DNA of 64,000 bases from Brachycybe producta (Eukaryota; Arthropoda; Diplopoda; Playtdesmida; Andrognathidae). Both the position numbers and the translations under genes were made by a program. The notes under the pieces were generated by a model. It ran no database searches and was not told the DNA's origin. It worked only from the letters and a program-made list of their open reading frames with translations. The stretch is from positions 3,508,501 through 3,572,500 of the forward strand of contig JAUPFP010000005.1 of NCBI GenBank assembly GCA_036925085.1, given 5' to 3'. Below are positions 35,321 to 45,497 of this stretch, in pieces; the first letter of the stretch is position 1; each line of letters starts with the position of its first letter.

Positions 35321-35661
35321 CCACAGTGTGTAAGTCACCGATTCTGATGAAACTTTATTGGGTCAAATCTCTAGACCCAAAAATATTAAGACACATGTCT
35401 TGGTATTTCGTCCAATGGGCCCTGGTTTCTGAAGAACTCACGATTTTATTGTCAAAATTGACGATTTTACATAAGAATTGGGCCTTTTCTTTCTGATAGT
35501 TTTCAAAAATAAAAAATCGTTAATTTTAACAATAAAACCGTGATTTTTTTCGGAAACCAGGGCCCAGGAGACGAAATACCGAGACGTTGTCTAATATTTT
35601 TGAGCCTAGATTCGTCCAAAAAAAAAGTGTCATCAGAATCAGTGACTGACACACACTGTGG
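35321..35661. mobile_element. Outer foldback element of a nested pair
   Basis: The ends CCACAGTGTGTAAGTCACCG and, on the other strand, CCACAGTGTGTGTCAGTCAC are complementary. The pairing continues through GATTCTGATGA, CCCAAAAATATTA and GGTATTTCGTC, so almost the whole element is two arms around a central insert. Confidence 0.75.
35417..35565. mobile_element. Inner foldback MITE (GGGCCCTGGTTTC ends)
   Basis: The left half GGGCCCTGGTTTCTGAAGAA and the complement of the right half, GGGCCCTGGTTTCCGAAAAA, pair through the CACGATTTTATTG region. It sits exactly at the centre of the 35321-35661 foldback. It may be an independent insertion or the core of one composite palindrome. Confidence 0.7.
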
Positions 35662-35935
35662 AACTCCCGTTGTTAGTTGCAAATATAGTTGTAAATATAA
35701 TCGTAACTTGAGCTTTACACACGTACACGTACACGTAAAAAACGTAAGTAAAACATTAGGTATAGATCTATTATATACACAATTATCAAGTCTATATTCT
35801 ATATTTTCAATTGGTGCTAAGGTAAAACTCGGTAGATTTGTATGCTGAAATCAATTGCTATTGTGCACTTAATGACAGTTTAAAAAAATCGAGCAAAATT
35901 GTATATAGATTCTATGGGGTATGTTGAGTTTGGAC

Positions 35936-36208
35936 CAGGGTGGATTCAATTCAATTCAATCAAGTACACCTGCAATCAGCTCGAGAGCCATGTGGTAGGT
36001 GGGGGGAACAATTCCCAATCACAAATGGTTTTGTGTCACTGAGACGTGGCATAGACATGATTTTTTAAAAATAAATATATTAAAAACAGCAGATTTTTTT
36101 TTAAATTTTAGATAAAAATTCATAAGCTCATTCATTATTTTTAACTTATTTGTGTTGAGCATTTTAAATGGTTATATATTTATGTTATAAATGTTTTTTT
36201 CTACCCTG
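35936..36208. mobile_element. hAT-C MITE (CAGGGTGGA ends)
   Basis: A 273-bp element with ends CAGGGTGGATTCAATTCAAT and, on the other strand, CAGGGTAGAAAAAAACATTT. It is flanked by GTTTGGAC and GTTTACAC (6 of 8 match). It is the same end family as 16791-17203. Confidence 0.6.
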
Positions 36209-36216
36209 GTTTACAC

Positions 36217-36877
36217 TCACACAATATTCTAAAACCCTGTTAACAAGTTAACATGTTATGGTCAATATAACAAATTTTACAATCAATAATCATATTAAAT
36301 GATCATATAAATCATAATTTCAAAAAACTAACAACAAATGTATAAAGTTTTTGAACGCTTGTTTTTTTAATCCCATAGAGAGATCGAAATACCGTCGAAG
36401 AAACTTCGTCTCTATAGCTGTAACAAAGACCTAACACGCCTATTAACGGCCCTTCAAATGTAAAGACCATTTAGACAAATAGGCCTACTTATGGCCCATA
36501 AGTAGGCCCTTGGTTGCTTGTTTGTGTATAAACCTTGTAGAAGAAGGTCCATTAGCAGGCCATTAAATACCGTGTCATTTGTTTTTTTTTAAATTTCTAA
36601 AATTGTTGATAGCAACTTGTACATTATGAAAATTACAGAAAATTTAAAAATCTGTGGCCGTATTCGTAATTAAACCCAAAAAGAGTCAACTTAAATTTAA
36701 ACTTATGGTTAGCCTATTGTTAGCCTCTACGCTTCATTTATTCACAATTTATAGAATAAGTTGTCCAATTATTTAAACTTGTTCATCGTCATCTTGAGAT
36801 CAACAAATTTTTATTATACTTGTTACATAAATAAATGTATCATCTTCCGGTGAAGTCCATGCATACTTTTTCTGCCT
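36217..36877. other. AT-rich stretch, nothing recognised
   Basis: The words AGGCCTACTTATGGCC and GGCCCATAAGTAGGCC at about 36481-36512 form a small hairpin. No gene is seen. Confidence 0.4.
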
Positions 36878-37138
36878 AAGGTCTTGTTTCCACTGGTAGA
36901 CGAAAATTTCAACTTTTTGAAAAATTTCAACTTTTTGAAAAATTTCAACTTTTTGAAAAATTTCAACTGGTGAAAAATAGAAGAAATGTGGTCCCCATCT
37001 ATATGGTAGTGAATGGGCGTGAGGCCATGGCCTCAGAACAACAGAACGTGCACGTTCTGTTGTTTTTCGTTCTGTTTTTCACCAGTTGAAATTTTTCATA
37101 AAGTTGAAATTTTCGTCACCAGTGGAAACAAGGCATAA
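36878..37138. mobile_element. Foldback MITE, family GTTTCCAYTGG, with internal triplication
   Basis: The ends AAGGTCTTGTTTCCACTGG and the complement ATGCCTTGTTTCCACTGGTG pair. Within the left arm the 20-bp unit AATTTCAACTTTTTGAAAA is repeated in tandem (36906-36970). The centre carries nested palindromes (AACAGAACGTGCACGTTCTG). It is related to 24211-24395. Confidence 0.8.
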
Positions 37139-37654
37139 AGGTACCTTCTGAACAAGTTTAAATTTCAAGTTTAGCTTTTACATCAGGACGAGTGAGTGAA
37201 TTTGATGTGAATTGTAAGATTTTTATTCAACAAACAATACCAACATCAGATTTTTTATATTAAAAAAAAAAAGAAAACTCGATATAAGCAGCCCAGAGGA
37301 CCCTACGACAGAGGGACACTCTAGTCGAAAATCAGCTCAAGAAATGCATTTTTTTTCTAAATTTAAATAGAATGATAGTTTTTGTTTTTTTTTCTAAAAA
37401 AAATTTAATCTTTGAATAAAAAATCCAATGTCATACTTTTAATAAAGAAATTCCAATTTTGCCATTTTTCTTTTACGTGAAAATGAAGATTTTTTTCAGC
37501 CACTGGCCCCCCTGCCCACATCTAAAAGGCAAAACTGTAATCATATTATTACAGTTTGTGAATAGTGCGTGTTTTGTCTTAAATTATATTTTACGTCTCA
37601 TGATGACATCTTTATTGGATATACATGTATATATGGATGTTTTAGTAGGTGAAT

Positions 37655-38271
37655 AAGGTGACGGAATAGAACATTTATTTTGTTTTTTTGTCAAACCCTC
37701 TCCCCGCATGGCGCGCATACAGTGGCCATTATGTTCTATAGGAGGTCTCTTCCCCCCCCCCCCCCCCAACCTGCGGGTTTGAGAAAATTTATATTTTTCA
37801 AGCAAAACGTTTTTCAAAAGAAATATTACGAAAAAATTCAAAGTTGTTTAAAAAACTAGAATAGTTGGTAATTATGCAAAAGTTTTTTTTTTTTTCATGA
37901 TGATAATATTGTTAAAAATAAACTTTTTATGGCAGTTTGAAAAAGGCGAAAATAGTTTTTCTTGAAATGTCAATGGAAAAACCCCCCCAAAAAAGAGGGT
38001 CATTTTCAAAGTTGCTCTTTAAATTGTTTAGTTTTTAATATATTGGCAATGAAAAAAACTTTTAGCATAAGCTTTTACTATATATACCATTTTAATTTTG
38101 AAAACAATTAGAATTTTTTTTATAATGTTGTTTTTTACAAAAAACGACTACTGTAAATATGGAGGATTATTGCACTTGCCACTGCAAAGACGCCATGCGC
38201 CGTCCAAGTTGGGGGTGGGAGGGATGGGATGGACAAAAGCAAAATAAATATCTATTTTATATTCAGCCATA
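37655..38271. mobile_element. Foldback MITE, family GGTGACTGAATAG
   Basis: The left end GGTGACGGAATAGAACATTTA and the complement of the right end, GGCTGAATATAAAATAGATA, both run into ATTTATTTTG. The interior matches 17803-18358, including the GTGGCCATTATGTTCT..GGAGG words, and has a (C)18 run at 37751-37768. It has no ORF. Confidence 0.72.
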
Positions 38272-38664
38272 TTAAGCCAAAATATAACAAGTTTAATTTT
38301 AATTGACTTTTTTGTCTTAATTTAAGACACGTTATAGAATACGGGCCATATACGTATACAACCGTTAATTGATGAATTTGATGAGATATTGTAAATTCAA
38401 ATGATATTTATAAATTTTGTGTAAAAATTGTTTTGCTATGAAATATGAAAAATATTTTTCTGGACACCCTTATACATATTTCGATACTGATCCGATATAG
38501 ATTTTTTTTTTAAATGAGGTGAAATTATTTCCAAAATTAATTGCATAATTACAATGTTCACGACTAAATTGTAAAATTTTTTTTTTCATTTTTTTCGTTA
38601 ATTTTTTTTTTCATTTTTTTCGTTAATTTTTTTATCACATGCAGCCTGTGTTTACAGGAGAAAG
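38272..38664. other. AT-rich stretch with a 24-bp direct duplication
   Basis: The unit TTTTCATTTTTTTCGTTAAT is present twice in tandem at about 38580-38630. No gene is seen. Confidence 0.5.
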
Positions 38665-38876
38665 CCGTTAAACACCGAAATGGAAAAGGACCGGAATATT
38701 TTTTTTTCTTCTGTTATACGAATTTTGTCTTAAAAGGAATAATATTTTTAGCTTCAGTCCCTTAGAACAGGCTAGCATAAACTAGCCTGTTCTAAGGGAC
38801 TGAAGCTAAAACTATTTCTTGTTGTCTGATTTTTTTTTTTTTTTGGTATTATTCGTTTTCGTGTTAAACGGTTTGC
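38665..38876. mobile_element. Foldback MITE with perfect central hairpin
   Basis: The outer arms (GCCGTTAAACACCGAAATGG and the complement ACCGTTTAACACGAAAACGA) enclose a perfect 30-bp inverted repeat (38746-38775 with 38782-38811) around the loop CATAAA. A fragment of the outer arm occurs at 13808-13850. Confidence 0.7.
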
Positions 38877-39409
38877 ACTGTATTTCACTTTTGTGTAGTT
38901 TAAATTGTGAGTTATAATACAGGGTGTTACAGAAGTTCCTGACAGAATACAAATTTCTTGTAAACCACATTAAAGTAACTTTGAAAACTTTGGAAATTCT
39001 TCAAGAAACTAAAGGTTATTCTTTTTGTTAACAAACTTCAAAAAATCTGTTAAAGTTTATTTTCAAATGTTGCCTAAAATAAAGCTCCAGTTTAAGAACA
39101 CGACACAATATTCTATAACGAGTCTACTGAAAATTTTGAAGCTAACGTTAAGCTTTGCTTTGTTTTTTTTTTGTTTTTTTTTCATAATATTTTCGAATAC
39201 TGAGACTAAATAATAACCAACTAAAAACACAATTTATTATGTCCATATCAGATTTAAAAAAAAATTCAATTGTTAATCGTATATATTTTTTTTTGAGGTT
39301 TGAGAAAGGGCCAAATAATGAATGGCCTCCTTTGTTGATGTCTCTTTTTAGGCTGACATGGTGACTATGTGCAACAAATATATACAAAAAGAAATAACTA
39401 TTAGTCTAA
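38877..39409. other. AT-rich stretch, nothing recognised
   Basis: TACAGGGTGTTACAGAAGTTCC at 38920-38941 looks like an isolated transposon end of the ACAGGGTGT type. No partner was found. Confidence 0.35.
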
Positions 39410-39412
39410 CTT

Positions 39413-39821
39413 GGTGCTGTGTACGGTGCTACCTTTGATGCTAGTCGCTGGCTTCTTTTCTTGCTCAACCAAAAGCGAAATTTCTGGCTGATAAAGTAGC
39501 TGGTAATAAACCGTTTACAACGGTGCTGCTAAAAGATACCAAGTCGCGAGCATTTGTAGAGAATACATTCTCAGGCTGCCTTCTCTCTCGCAAGCACAGT
39601 AGCTCAACAATTCGCCAGTTGCCTGCCGCTGATTAAATCGATACCGTCCTAACATGGCACTTCTTTTAAAGCGGCTACTAAAATCAACCAGCTAGTCACT
39701 GGACGCGAGCGTTAAAGTTAAAAATGTTCACCACCATCTTTAGAAGTTTTTAACCGGCAAAAGCACTGGCGAATTAAGAAATCTGTCCAATGCGAACGAA
39801 AATAGCACCGTGTACAGCACC
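39413..39821. mobile_element. MITE with 3-bp CTT duplication
   Basis: A 409-bp element with ends GGTGCTGTGTACGGTGCTAC and, on the other strand, GGTGCTGTACACGGTGCTAT, flanked by CTT at 39410-39412 and 39822-39824. Short, GC-rich ends and a 3-bp duplication suggest a PIF/Harbinger relative. Confidence 0.7.
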
Positions 39822-40360
39822 CTTTTATTTAAAAAAAATGCACTTTACTGTTATGAGTTTGAATCTTCAGGGGCCCGTTACACAAATACTACAAGGCTTG
39901 TCATTAACAAGTGTAGATTACAAGTGTACATGTAATCACAACTTGTTAATTGGTTGCTGGTGTTTCACGAACATTTGTACACAAAACCACAAGTCTTGTG
40001 AGTTACAATAAGATTGTAGATCACAAGTTGTTGGGGACAAGTGAAATTAGACTTGTCCGTAACAAGCGTATAGTTAACAAAACGTCTCAGTATTCATAAA
40101 ATAGTCGTTTTCTTTTCTTTGTGTGTAGTTTTCCACAGTCTCAAACATGACTGAAAGTGTTTCATTAGGAAATAAGCTGTGTGTTTTAAAAGAAATACGA
40201 GATTCAAACTTACTTTTAAACACTTGTAAAATAATCTACCTTTTTTAAGTTATAGGTAGAAAATATCTGGTTGGTACCAAGTGTCAGTAACAAGTTTGTC
40301 AACTACACTTGTTAGTTACAAGTGGTATTTAGTGTTTTATAAGTAATTCGCTTGTAAACT

Positions 40361-41455
40361 CAGTGCCGGCCTTTTGGGGGTGGCGAGGTCGTGTACTGCA
40401 CGAGGGCGCCGGGCAGATTTGGGCGCCACTGGGCTTATTGGGTCGAAACATTTTCACATTGTGAACAGAACAACTCAACCTTTGTCCAGATCTTCAATGT
40501 CACAAAACAGACTTTTCAAGTTTAGGAACTCTTAAGCTTAAACTTCATTCACGCGACGTTGAGCGACCTACCTCGAGCGAGCACCAGCGCACATGCGCAT
40601 CTTCATACTATATACAAGCAAATATTAGCGACTTCTCAAAGCGTCGCGACTTGCTACTCAGTCGCCAAGCTTCTGTTCAAATAGAAGTTTCAGGTCGCTA
40701 ACGTTTCAAGTCGCTACTCAACAACCAATCAGAGACCAGATATTTTTGCATATGGCATCTTCGATTCTCTCGCTCGCTTCAATGTTAGTTGGAAGTGTAC
40801 AGTGGAACTACATTTTGAGGTACGTGTGTTTAAATTGCAAAGTAGACTTAAATATTAATACTACATATGTGTTTTGATACGAATAACCTTTTTATGGCAA
40901 TTTGAAAATGACAGAAAGCAACAAAAAACGAAACGTCATTGATTTCTACCAGTTACATGCAGTTCTTGAGGGTGACGCCATTTTGTATGACATCACACAC
41001 CATCAAGACACGCCCAAAATGCTTGTAGTTGCAGCACATATGTAGTGTCTGCCAGCTAATAGCGACTGGCTACTTCAGGTTGCTATGCTAGTTGCTAGTC
41101 GATAGTTGCAGACGCTATGCTCAAGGTAGCGTGTATGAAGTTCCAGCTTTATTCATTGAAAATGAAATCGCCGAAAATTTCGACTTTTCTGCTCTAATTA
41201 AAGAAATCGCCGATAAAAAGACCAGAAGGACCAACTTTTAATCTTCAGATGTTAATTAAACTTAGTTTAAAATTTTCTTTGTGATTTTTGTACCAATTTT
41301 GTCATTTTTTAATGTAAAAATATGGTTTTCTCTATGGACATAATCGATTTGTTTTTTGTTTTTTGAAGCAAATATTTTAATTTCCTCATTTTGAATGGGG
41401 CCCCGCCCTAAAAAAATCTTCCCCAGGGCGCCCAAAAGGGCTAAGGCCGGCACTG
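40361..41455. mobile_element. hAT-B element (CAGTGCCGG ends), itself interrupted
   Basis: A 1095-bp element with ends CAGTGCCGGCCTTTTGGGGG and, on the other strand, CAGTGCCGGCCTTAGCCCTT, flanked by perfect TGTAAACT duplications (40353-40360 and 41456-41463). Removing the inner insert leaves about 480 bp, matching the related copy at 61408-61901. It has no transposase. Confidence 0.92.
40535..41148. mobile_element. PIF/Harbinger-like MITE nested in the hAT-B element
   Basis: A 614-bp insert with TTA on both sides (40532-40534 and 41149-41151). The ends are AGCTTAAACTTCATTCACGC and, on the other strand, AGCTGGAACTTCATACACGC. The copy of the host element at 61.5 kb reads GAACTCTTATCCATTG across the same site and so shows the empty target. 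This is the youngest layer of a three-level nest. Confidence 0.9.
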
Positions 41456-41613
41456 TGTAAACTTGTGACAATTCACTTGTAATTACAATTGTACTGTACA
41501 TGTATACATATTTGTACTTTTGTTGAAATGCTAATAAGCAGATATATGACAAACTTGTAAAAAATGTACTTGTTACTGACAAACAATACTTGTAGTTTTG
41601 TAAAACGGGGCCC

Positions 41614-42152
41614 TTGGTAGAGTAGTACCAGCTCGTAAGATATGACCATTTTAATGTTATTCAGCATCTTTTTTATACAGAAATTATTAACAAAACAAAA
41701 CATTTCTTTGTGAATATAATAATGTTAAAAATCAATAACATGAAAGAAGTTAATTTTCTTCTTTTTTTTTCAAACAAAAAAATAAAACAAATGAAATAAA
41801 ACAACAGTATTATTTAAAAAAAGGCACACTCTGTATATGCAGTTTAAAGTCCACAACAAAACGGTGACTGTGTAAAGAAAAAAGCTGCATTCCAATTTGT
41901 GAATTTCATATACCTGAAAAGGAAAAGAAGAAAGAAATGAAAAATTAGAAAAATAATAAACTAACTAAAAAAAACGAGACAGTTATTAAAATTCTAGAAT
42001 ATTAACCCGTCATAAAATGGACGTAAACGGGTAACATAGCACATTGTTATCAAAATATTATCAATGTTAGACAATTTTTTTGTTGAAAGTTGATTGTTTC
42101 CGGAAAAGGCTTTTGTAGCATTGTAAGTTAGTCCGGATTTAGAACCAAAGTT
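41614..42152. other. AT-rich stretch, nothing recognised
   Basis: No gene is seen. ACCCGTCATAAAATGGACG near 42005 has a hairpin shape like a Helitron end but lacks CTAG. Confidence 0.4.
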
Positions 42153-42161
42153 GTTTCATAC

Positions 42162-42346
42162 ACAGGCAATTAGAAATCGGGACAAACAGAAGGCTCCGCC
42201 TTTTATTAGTTGGTTGGTTATGTAGTCTGACGTCACATGCTCCGCCCTTTTCAACGTGCAACCACACAACAAACCAATTAGAAGTTGCCGGTCGTCATAA
42301 AAAGGGCGGAGCCAACTTCTCTTTGTCCCGATTTCTAATTGCCTGC
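42162..42346. mobile_element. MITE with 9-bp target duplication
   Basis: A 185-bp element with ends ACAGGCAATTAGAAATCGGG and CCCGATTTCTAATTGCCTGC, flanked by GTTTCATAC (42153-42161) and GTTTCGTAC (42347-42355), 8 of 9 identical. Subterminal words GGCTCCGCC and GGGCGGAGCC and a TGACGTCA site are shared with 61116-61320. Confidence 0.85.
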
Positions 42347-42401
42347 GTTTCGTACGAGCTGAGCTGAGCTCGTATAATAGGTGAGACCCTTGAGGAGCAG
42401 T

Positions 42402-42440
42402 GGCGTAGCTATAGGTTTTTGGCGCCAGTGAGCAAAAATC
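42402..42440. repeat. Isolated end of a GTGGCGTAGCTA repeat
   Basis: CAGTGGCGTAGCTATAGGTT followed by TTTGGCGCC. It is an end of the same style as 45019 and 44977; no partner end was found. Confidence 0.4.
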
Positions 42441-42560
42441 TTGAGTGATTTCCTTTTTAAAATAGAAATTCACAAGTAACCGAAAAATTGTGTTTTTCAG
42501 TTGCAGAACCTGGTTAGAGGCTATAATTCAAAGGTGAAACCAGCATCCTAGCATAGCCTT

Positions 42561-43052
42561 AAGCCTATTATAACACCTTTCAATTTTGTCAATTGTGTTA
42601 ATTAAAATGATGAAAGTTTTCTTCAATGATTTGGTACATAAAATGTATAAATTAATTTATAAGTGTCAATCGGTGGTTATACACATATAAAAGTATTTTA
42701 ACATTTTTACCAAAAAAAAAAAAAAATGTGCGCAGAACAGTGCATAGTGTGACAGTTTATTGTATATTTAACCTTGTGACCTTCTTAGACAAGAGAATTG
42801 GGAGAGAGGTGTGCTATATCGATTGCAGAGCGCATCGTATATAGCTTTGTAAATTACATAAGAGTGATGGTGATCCTGAGAAAGCTCTCTAGATAGTAGA
42901 TGTGATCATTTAAGATAAATAGAACATCTTCTAAATGAATGCAACTTTGAACAAATAATTTAACATTCACGTCGTTATACACATGCAATGTCACATTTAT
43001 AAATTAATTTATACATTTATTTAAGACATAATTGATGGTGTATAACGGGGCT
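42561..43052. mobile_element. TA-target MITE, decayed copy
   Basis: A 492-bp relative of 48987-49470 in the opposite orientation. The right end (GGTGTATAACGGGGCTT then TA) is well kept. The left end (AAGCCTATTATAACACC) has lost its flanking TA. Shared interior words include TTATAAATTAATTTATAC, GTGCGCAGAACAGTG and CAGAGCGCATCGTATATAGC. Confidence 0.8.
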
Positions 43053-43338
43053 TTATAAAGACTCAAAGTTATTAAGACCATTTTTTTCTGGTTGCCTTAC
43101 TAATTAATATCTCTAATTAATAGGCCTAACCTCCCGTACCCTAAACCTCCTGCGGTTGCAGGGGCTCCGGGCCCCCAGTTATGTCCCTTCTGAGGAGGCC
43201 TCTGCGGAGCAGGGTTCCAACATAAAAAGGAAAGGTATATATAGAGTGCCTTGAGTCCATAACTTGTTCACTGATAGATCTATATACAGCGAAATTGAAG
43301 TGATCAAAATATTTTCTTCGTGTTAACCGAAAAATACA
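43053..43338. other. Unclassified stretch with GC-rich patch
   Basis: A patch at 43125-43215 (CTCCTGCGGTTGCAGGGGCT, CCTTCTGAGGAGGCCTC) has small internal inverted repeats (CTGCGG/CTGCAG-like; GAGGAGGCCTC). It may be repeat-derived. No ORF is supported. Confidence 0.35.
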
Positions 43339-43463
43339 TGCCCTCCCCCCGGCCTATTCACTATCATAGGCGGGGGCCCACGGTTTTTTTCTTCTTCTAT
43401 TTTTCACCAGTTGAAAATTTAAAAAAGTTAAAATCTTCACCCCAATGGAAACAAGGCCTTAAA
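43339..43463. mobile_element. Right half of foldback family GTTTCCATTGGGG
   Basis: It runs from the centre (GGCCTATTCACTATCATAGG) through CTATTTTTCACCAGTTGAAA to CCCCAATGGAAACAAGGCC. The left arm is missing. Confidence 0.7.
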
Positions 43464-44302
43464 AGTCTTATGTCTAAATAAACTTAGTGAAGGAGAAAAC
43501 AAAAGATCGCAAAAAAAAATGAATTTTATGTAGATTTTTATTTATGGGACCGAAAAAAAAAATGTTTGTGTTAACCAATATTTTCGTGTTCTCAGCCTTT
43601 TAGAGCTTAAAATATGCCAAAAACGTCGATGGAAAGTTAATTTTTTTATAAAATATTTAAAATAAAACTGCATATTTTGTCGGCAATTCAAATACAAGAG
43701 TTGAAATTTTCCCAATTTTGTTTTGTTTCAAAATGTGCTGATTTTTTATAGATTAACTGCAATATTGAAGATATACAGTATACATGTATATGTTATATAT
43801 AATATGAGAAACCGCGTTTCTATTTTGTTATTTCGACAGAACAAATTCACTATATACCCTCCTCCCTCCACTCCTCCTAAATCAAGTTTTCAAGTAAAAC
43901 GACTGTCATATTTGCATAATGATGTTGTTTAGCAATGATGCCGATATCGTTCAATAATTAATTGTGCGTCCAGTTCTATGTTTTTTTTTAAACCAACAAA
44001 AACTAACTTGAAATAACATTTCCGGCGATAACTCAACTTTATAATATATATATATATATCATAAAAATCACATACAAATTTTCTATTTACACGTTCAACT
44101 ACTAAATCATTTGTGACAAGATGTTTTAAAGATTTTTGAAAAATTTCCTTTGGAGTTGACAAATGGTTGAAACTGTTATAAATTATTAGACATTTTAACT
44201 GAATTTTTTTGTGTGTATATTTTCTAGCTTTTGTTGTAGTCAATCTTCTTGTCTCTCTCTCTCTCTCTCTGTTATAACTTTAGAAAGCACAGTAATAAAA
44301 CT
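43464..44302. other. AT-rich stretch with (TC)n
   Basis: A (TC)10 microsatellite is at 44251-44270 and a short (TA)n at 44042-44060. No gene is seen. Confidence 0.5.
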
Positions 44303-44305
44303 CTA

Positions 44306-44663
44306 AGGGCTGGTTTATACTCGCTTGGTAAGTAGCAAAGCAGCCTGCGAAGCTTCAAAAATGACGTCAGAGCTTCATGGTTTTTGCCTTCGCCAGAGCA
44401 TGAAGCTAGCTTTGAAATTGTTCAACTTTTCAAAGCTTTGCAACTCAAACCACCAATCATGAAACGAATACACAAATGGGGTGAAACAAGTCACACCTTT
44501 TTTGCTTCCAAAATGGGGAAGGGTTCTATTGTTTTGTAAAGGTTAGAAAATATTGTGAAGTTTACAAGACCACATGTTTGTATGAACAAGCTAAGCTTTG
44601 GGGAGCTAATTTTTAGGAGCTTCAAAGCTTGCGAATCTAAGCAAAGGTTGGAGTATAAACCTA
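44306..44663. mobile_element. PIF-like MITE, probable CTA duplication
   Basis: The ends AGGGCTGGTTTATACTC and the complement TAGGTTTATACTCCAAC pair imperfectly. CTA precedes (44303-44305) and follows (44664-44666). The interior is rich in GCTTCAAAG/CTTTGAAGC-type words. Confidence 0.6.
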
Positions 44664-44667
44664 CTAG

Positions 44668-44789
44668 AAAAAATGAAGCTATACTTTGAAACTTCGATGT
44701 TTGTTGAGCACACTGTACCACCGTGTCCTAACACGGTGGTACAGTGTGCTCAACAAACATCAAAGTTTCAAAGTATAGCTTCATTTTCT
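44668..44789. repeat. Near-perfect 122-bp palindrome
   Basis: Arms of about 58 bp (44670-44726 and 44731-44787) pair with a single C/T mismatch around the 4-base loop CCTA. The inner part reads CACTGTACCACCGTGT and its complement. It directly abuts the MITE ending at 44663. It appears young, because the arms are nearly identical. Confidence 0.93.
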
Positions 44790-44976
44790 TTATGTGCACC
44801 CTGTAATATGAATGTTGAGGCCTTGTTTTTTTTAAATTGTTTGTTTGTTCATCAGATTTATATTAAAATATTTTGAATGACCCTGCATCAACAAAGGCCG
44901 TGAATGAAGGGCCGTTCATGTCAAAATGTGCCAATTATGAATATTCTTAATTTCAATATTTATATTCTCAATTCCA
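44790..44976. other. Short AT-rich spacer
   Basis: Nothing recognised. Confidence 0.4.
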
Positions 44977-45018
44977 GTAGCGTAGGTAGGATTTTCCTCC
45001 GGGGGGGGGGGGGGGTCA
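44977..45018. repeat. Fragment of GTAGCGTAGGTAGG repeat with poly-G
   Basis: CAGTAGCGTAGGTAGGATTT is followed by TTCCTCC and a run of about 15 G. It looks like the truncated end of a copy of the repeat that follows. Confidence 0.45.
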
Positions 45019-45497
45019 ATGGCGTAGCTAGAGTTTGTGTCGCCCTGGACGGTCCTTGAGTTTGTCACTCCTCCTCTCTCACCAAAAACACGGCACAATA
45101 TGCATTAATGGCACAACCAGGATTCTGGTCTGAGAGGGACCAATCGATATTATCGATATGCAGTGATTGAAATGGTTTATAGAATTTTATATTAATTATG
45201 AAATTATTAAATAAACCCAATACCCGATAGTAATTACTTATCAAAGATCAATTTTCATTTTTACTCAATTGTCCATGTTTTCCAGACTTAAAAATAACAC
45301 TGGATTACAGAATATATTCAGCAAGCGAAAAAAATTTCATAATTTCTTCTTGGGCCATCTTAAAGACGTTTTTTTTTTTCGTTGGTGACGCCTCAAAAAA
45401 AGTGTCGCCCGGGGTGAACCGCCCCCCTTTTTTCGTTTTTTTTAAGTCTTTGGGGAGATGAAACCCCTATATCCCCCATACCTATACACCACTACTC
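45019..45497. mobile_element. Probable TIR element of the ATGGCGTAGCTAG type
   Basis: The left part CAATGGCGTAGCTAGAGTTT with TGTCGCCCTGGACGG, and the right part whose complement begins AGTGGTGTATAGGTATGGGG, are loosely alike. GTGTCGCCCGGGGTG near 45410 echoes the left end. Classification is uncertain. Confidence 0.4.

Larger units (their letters stand above)
39870..41613. mobile_element. MITE (GGGGCCCGTT ends) interrupted by a hAT element
   Basis: The ends GGGGCCCGTTACACAAATAC and the complement GGGCCCCGTTTTACAAAACT enclose many TACAAGT/ACTTGTAA words. Removing the hAT insertion (40361-41455) and one 8-bp duplication leaves 641 bp, almost exactly the length of the uninterrupted copy at 55012-55653. 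Confidence 0.9.
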
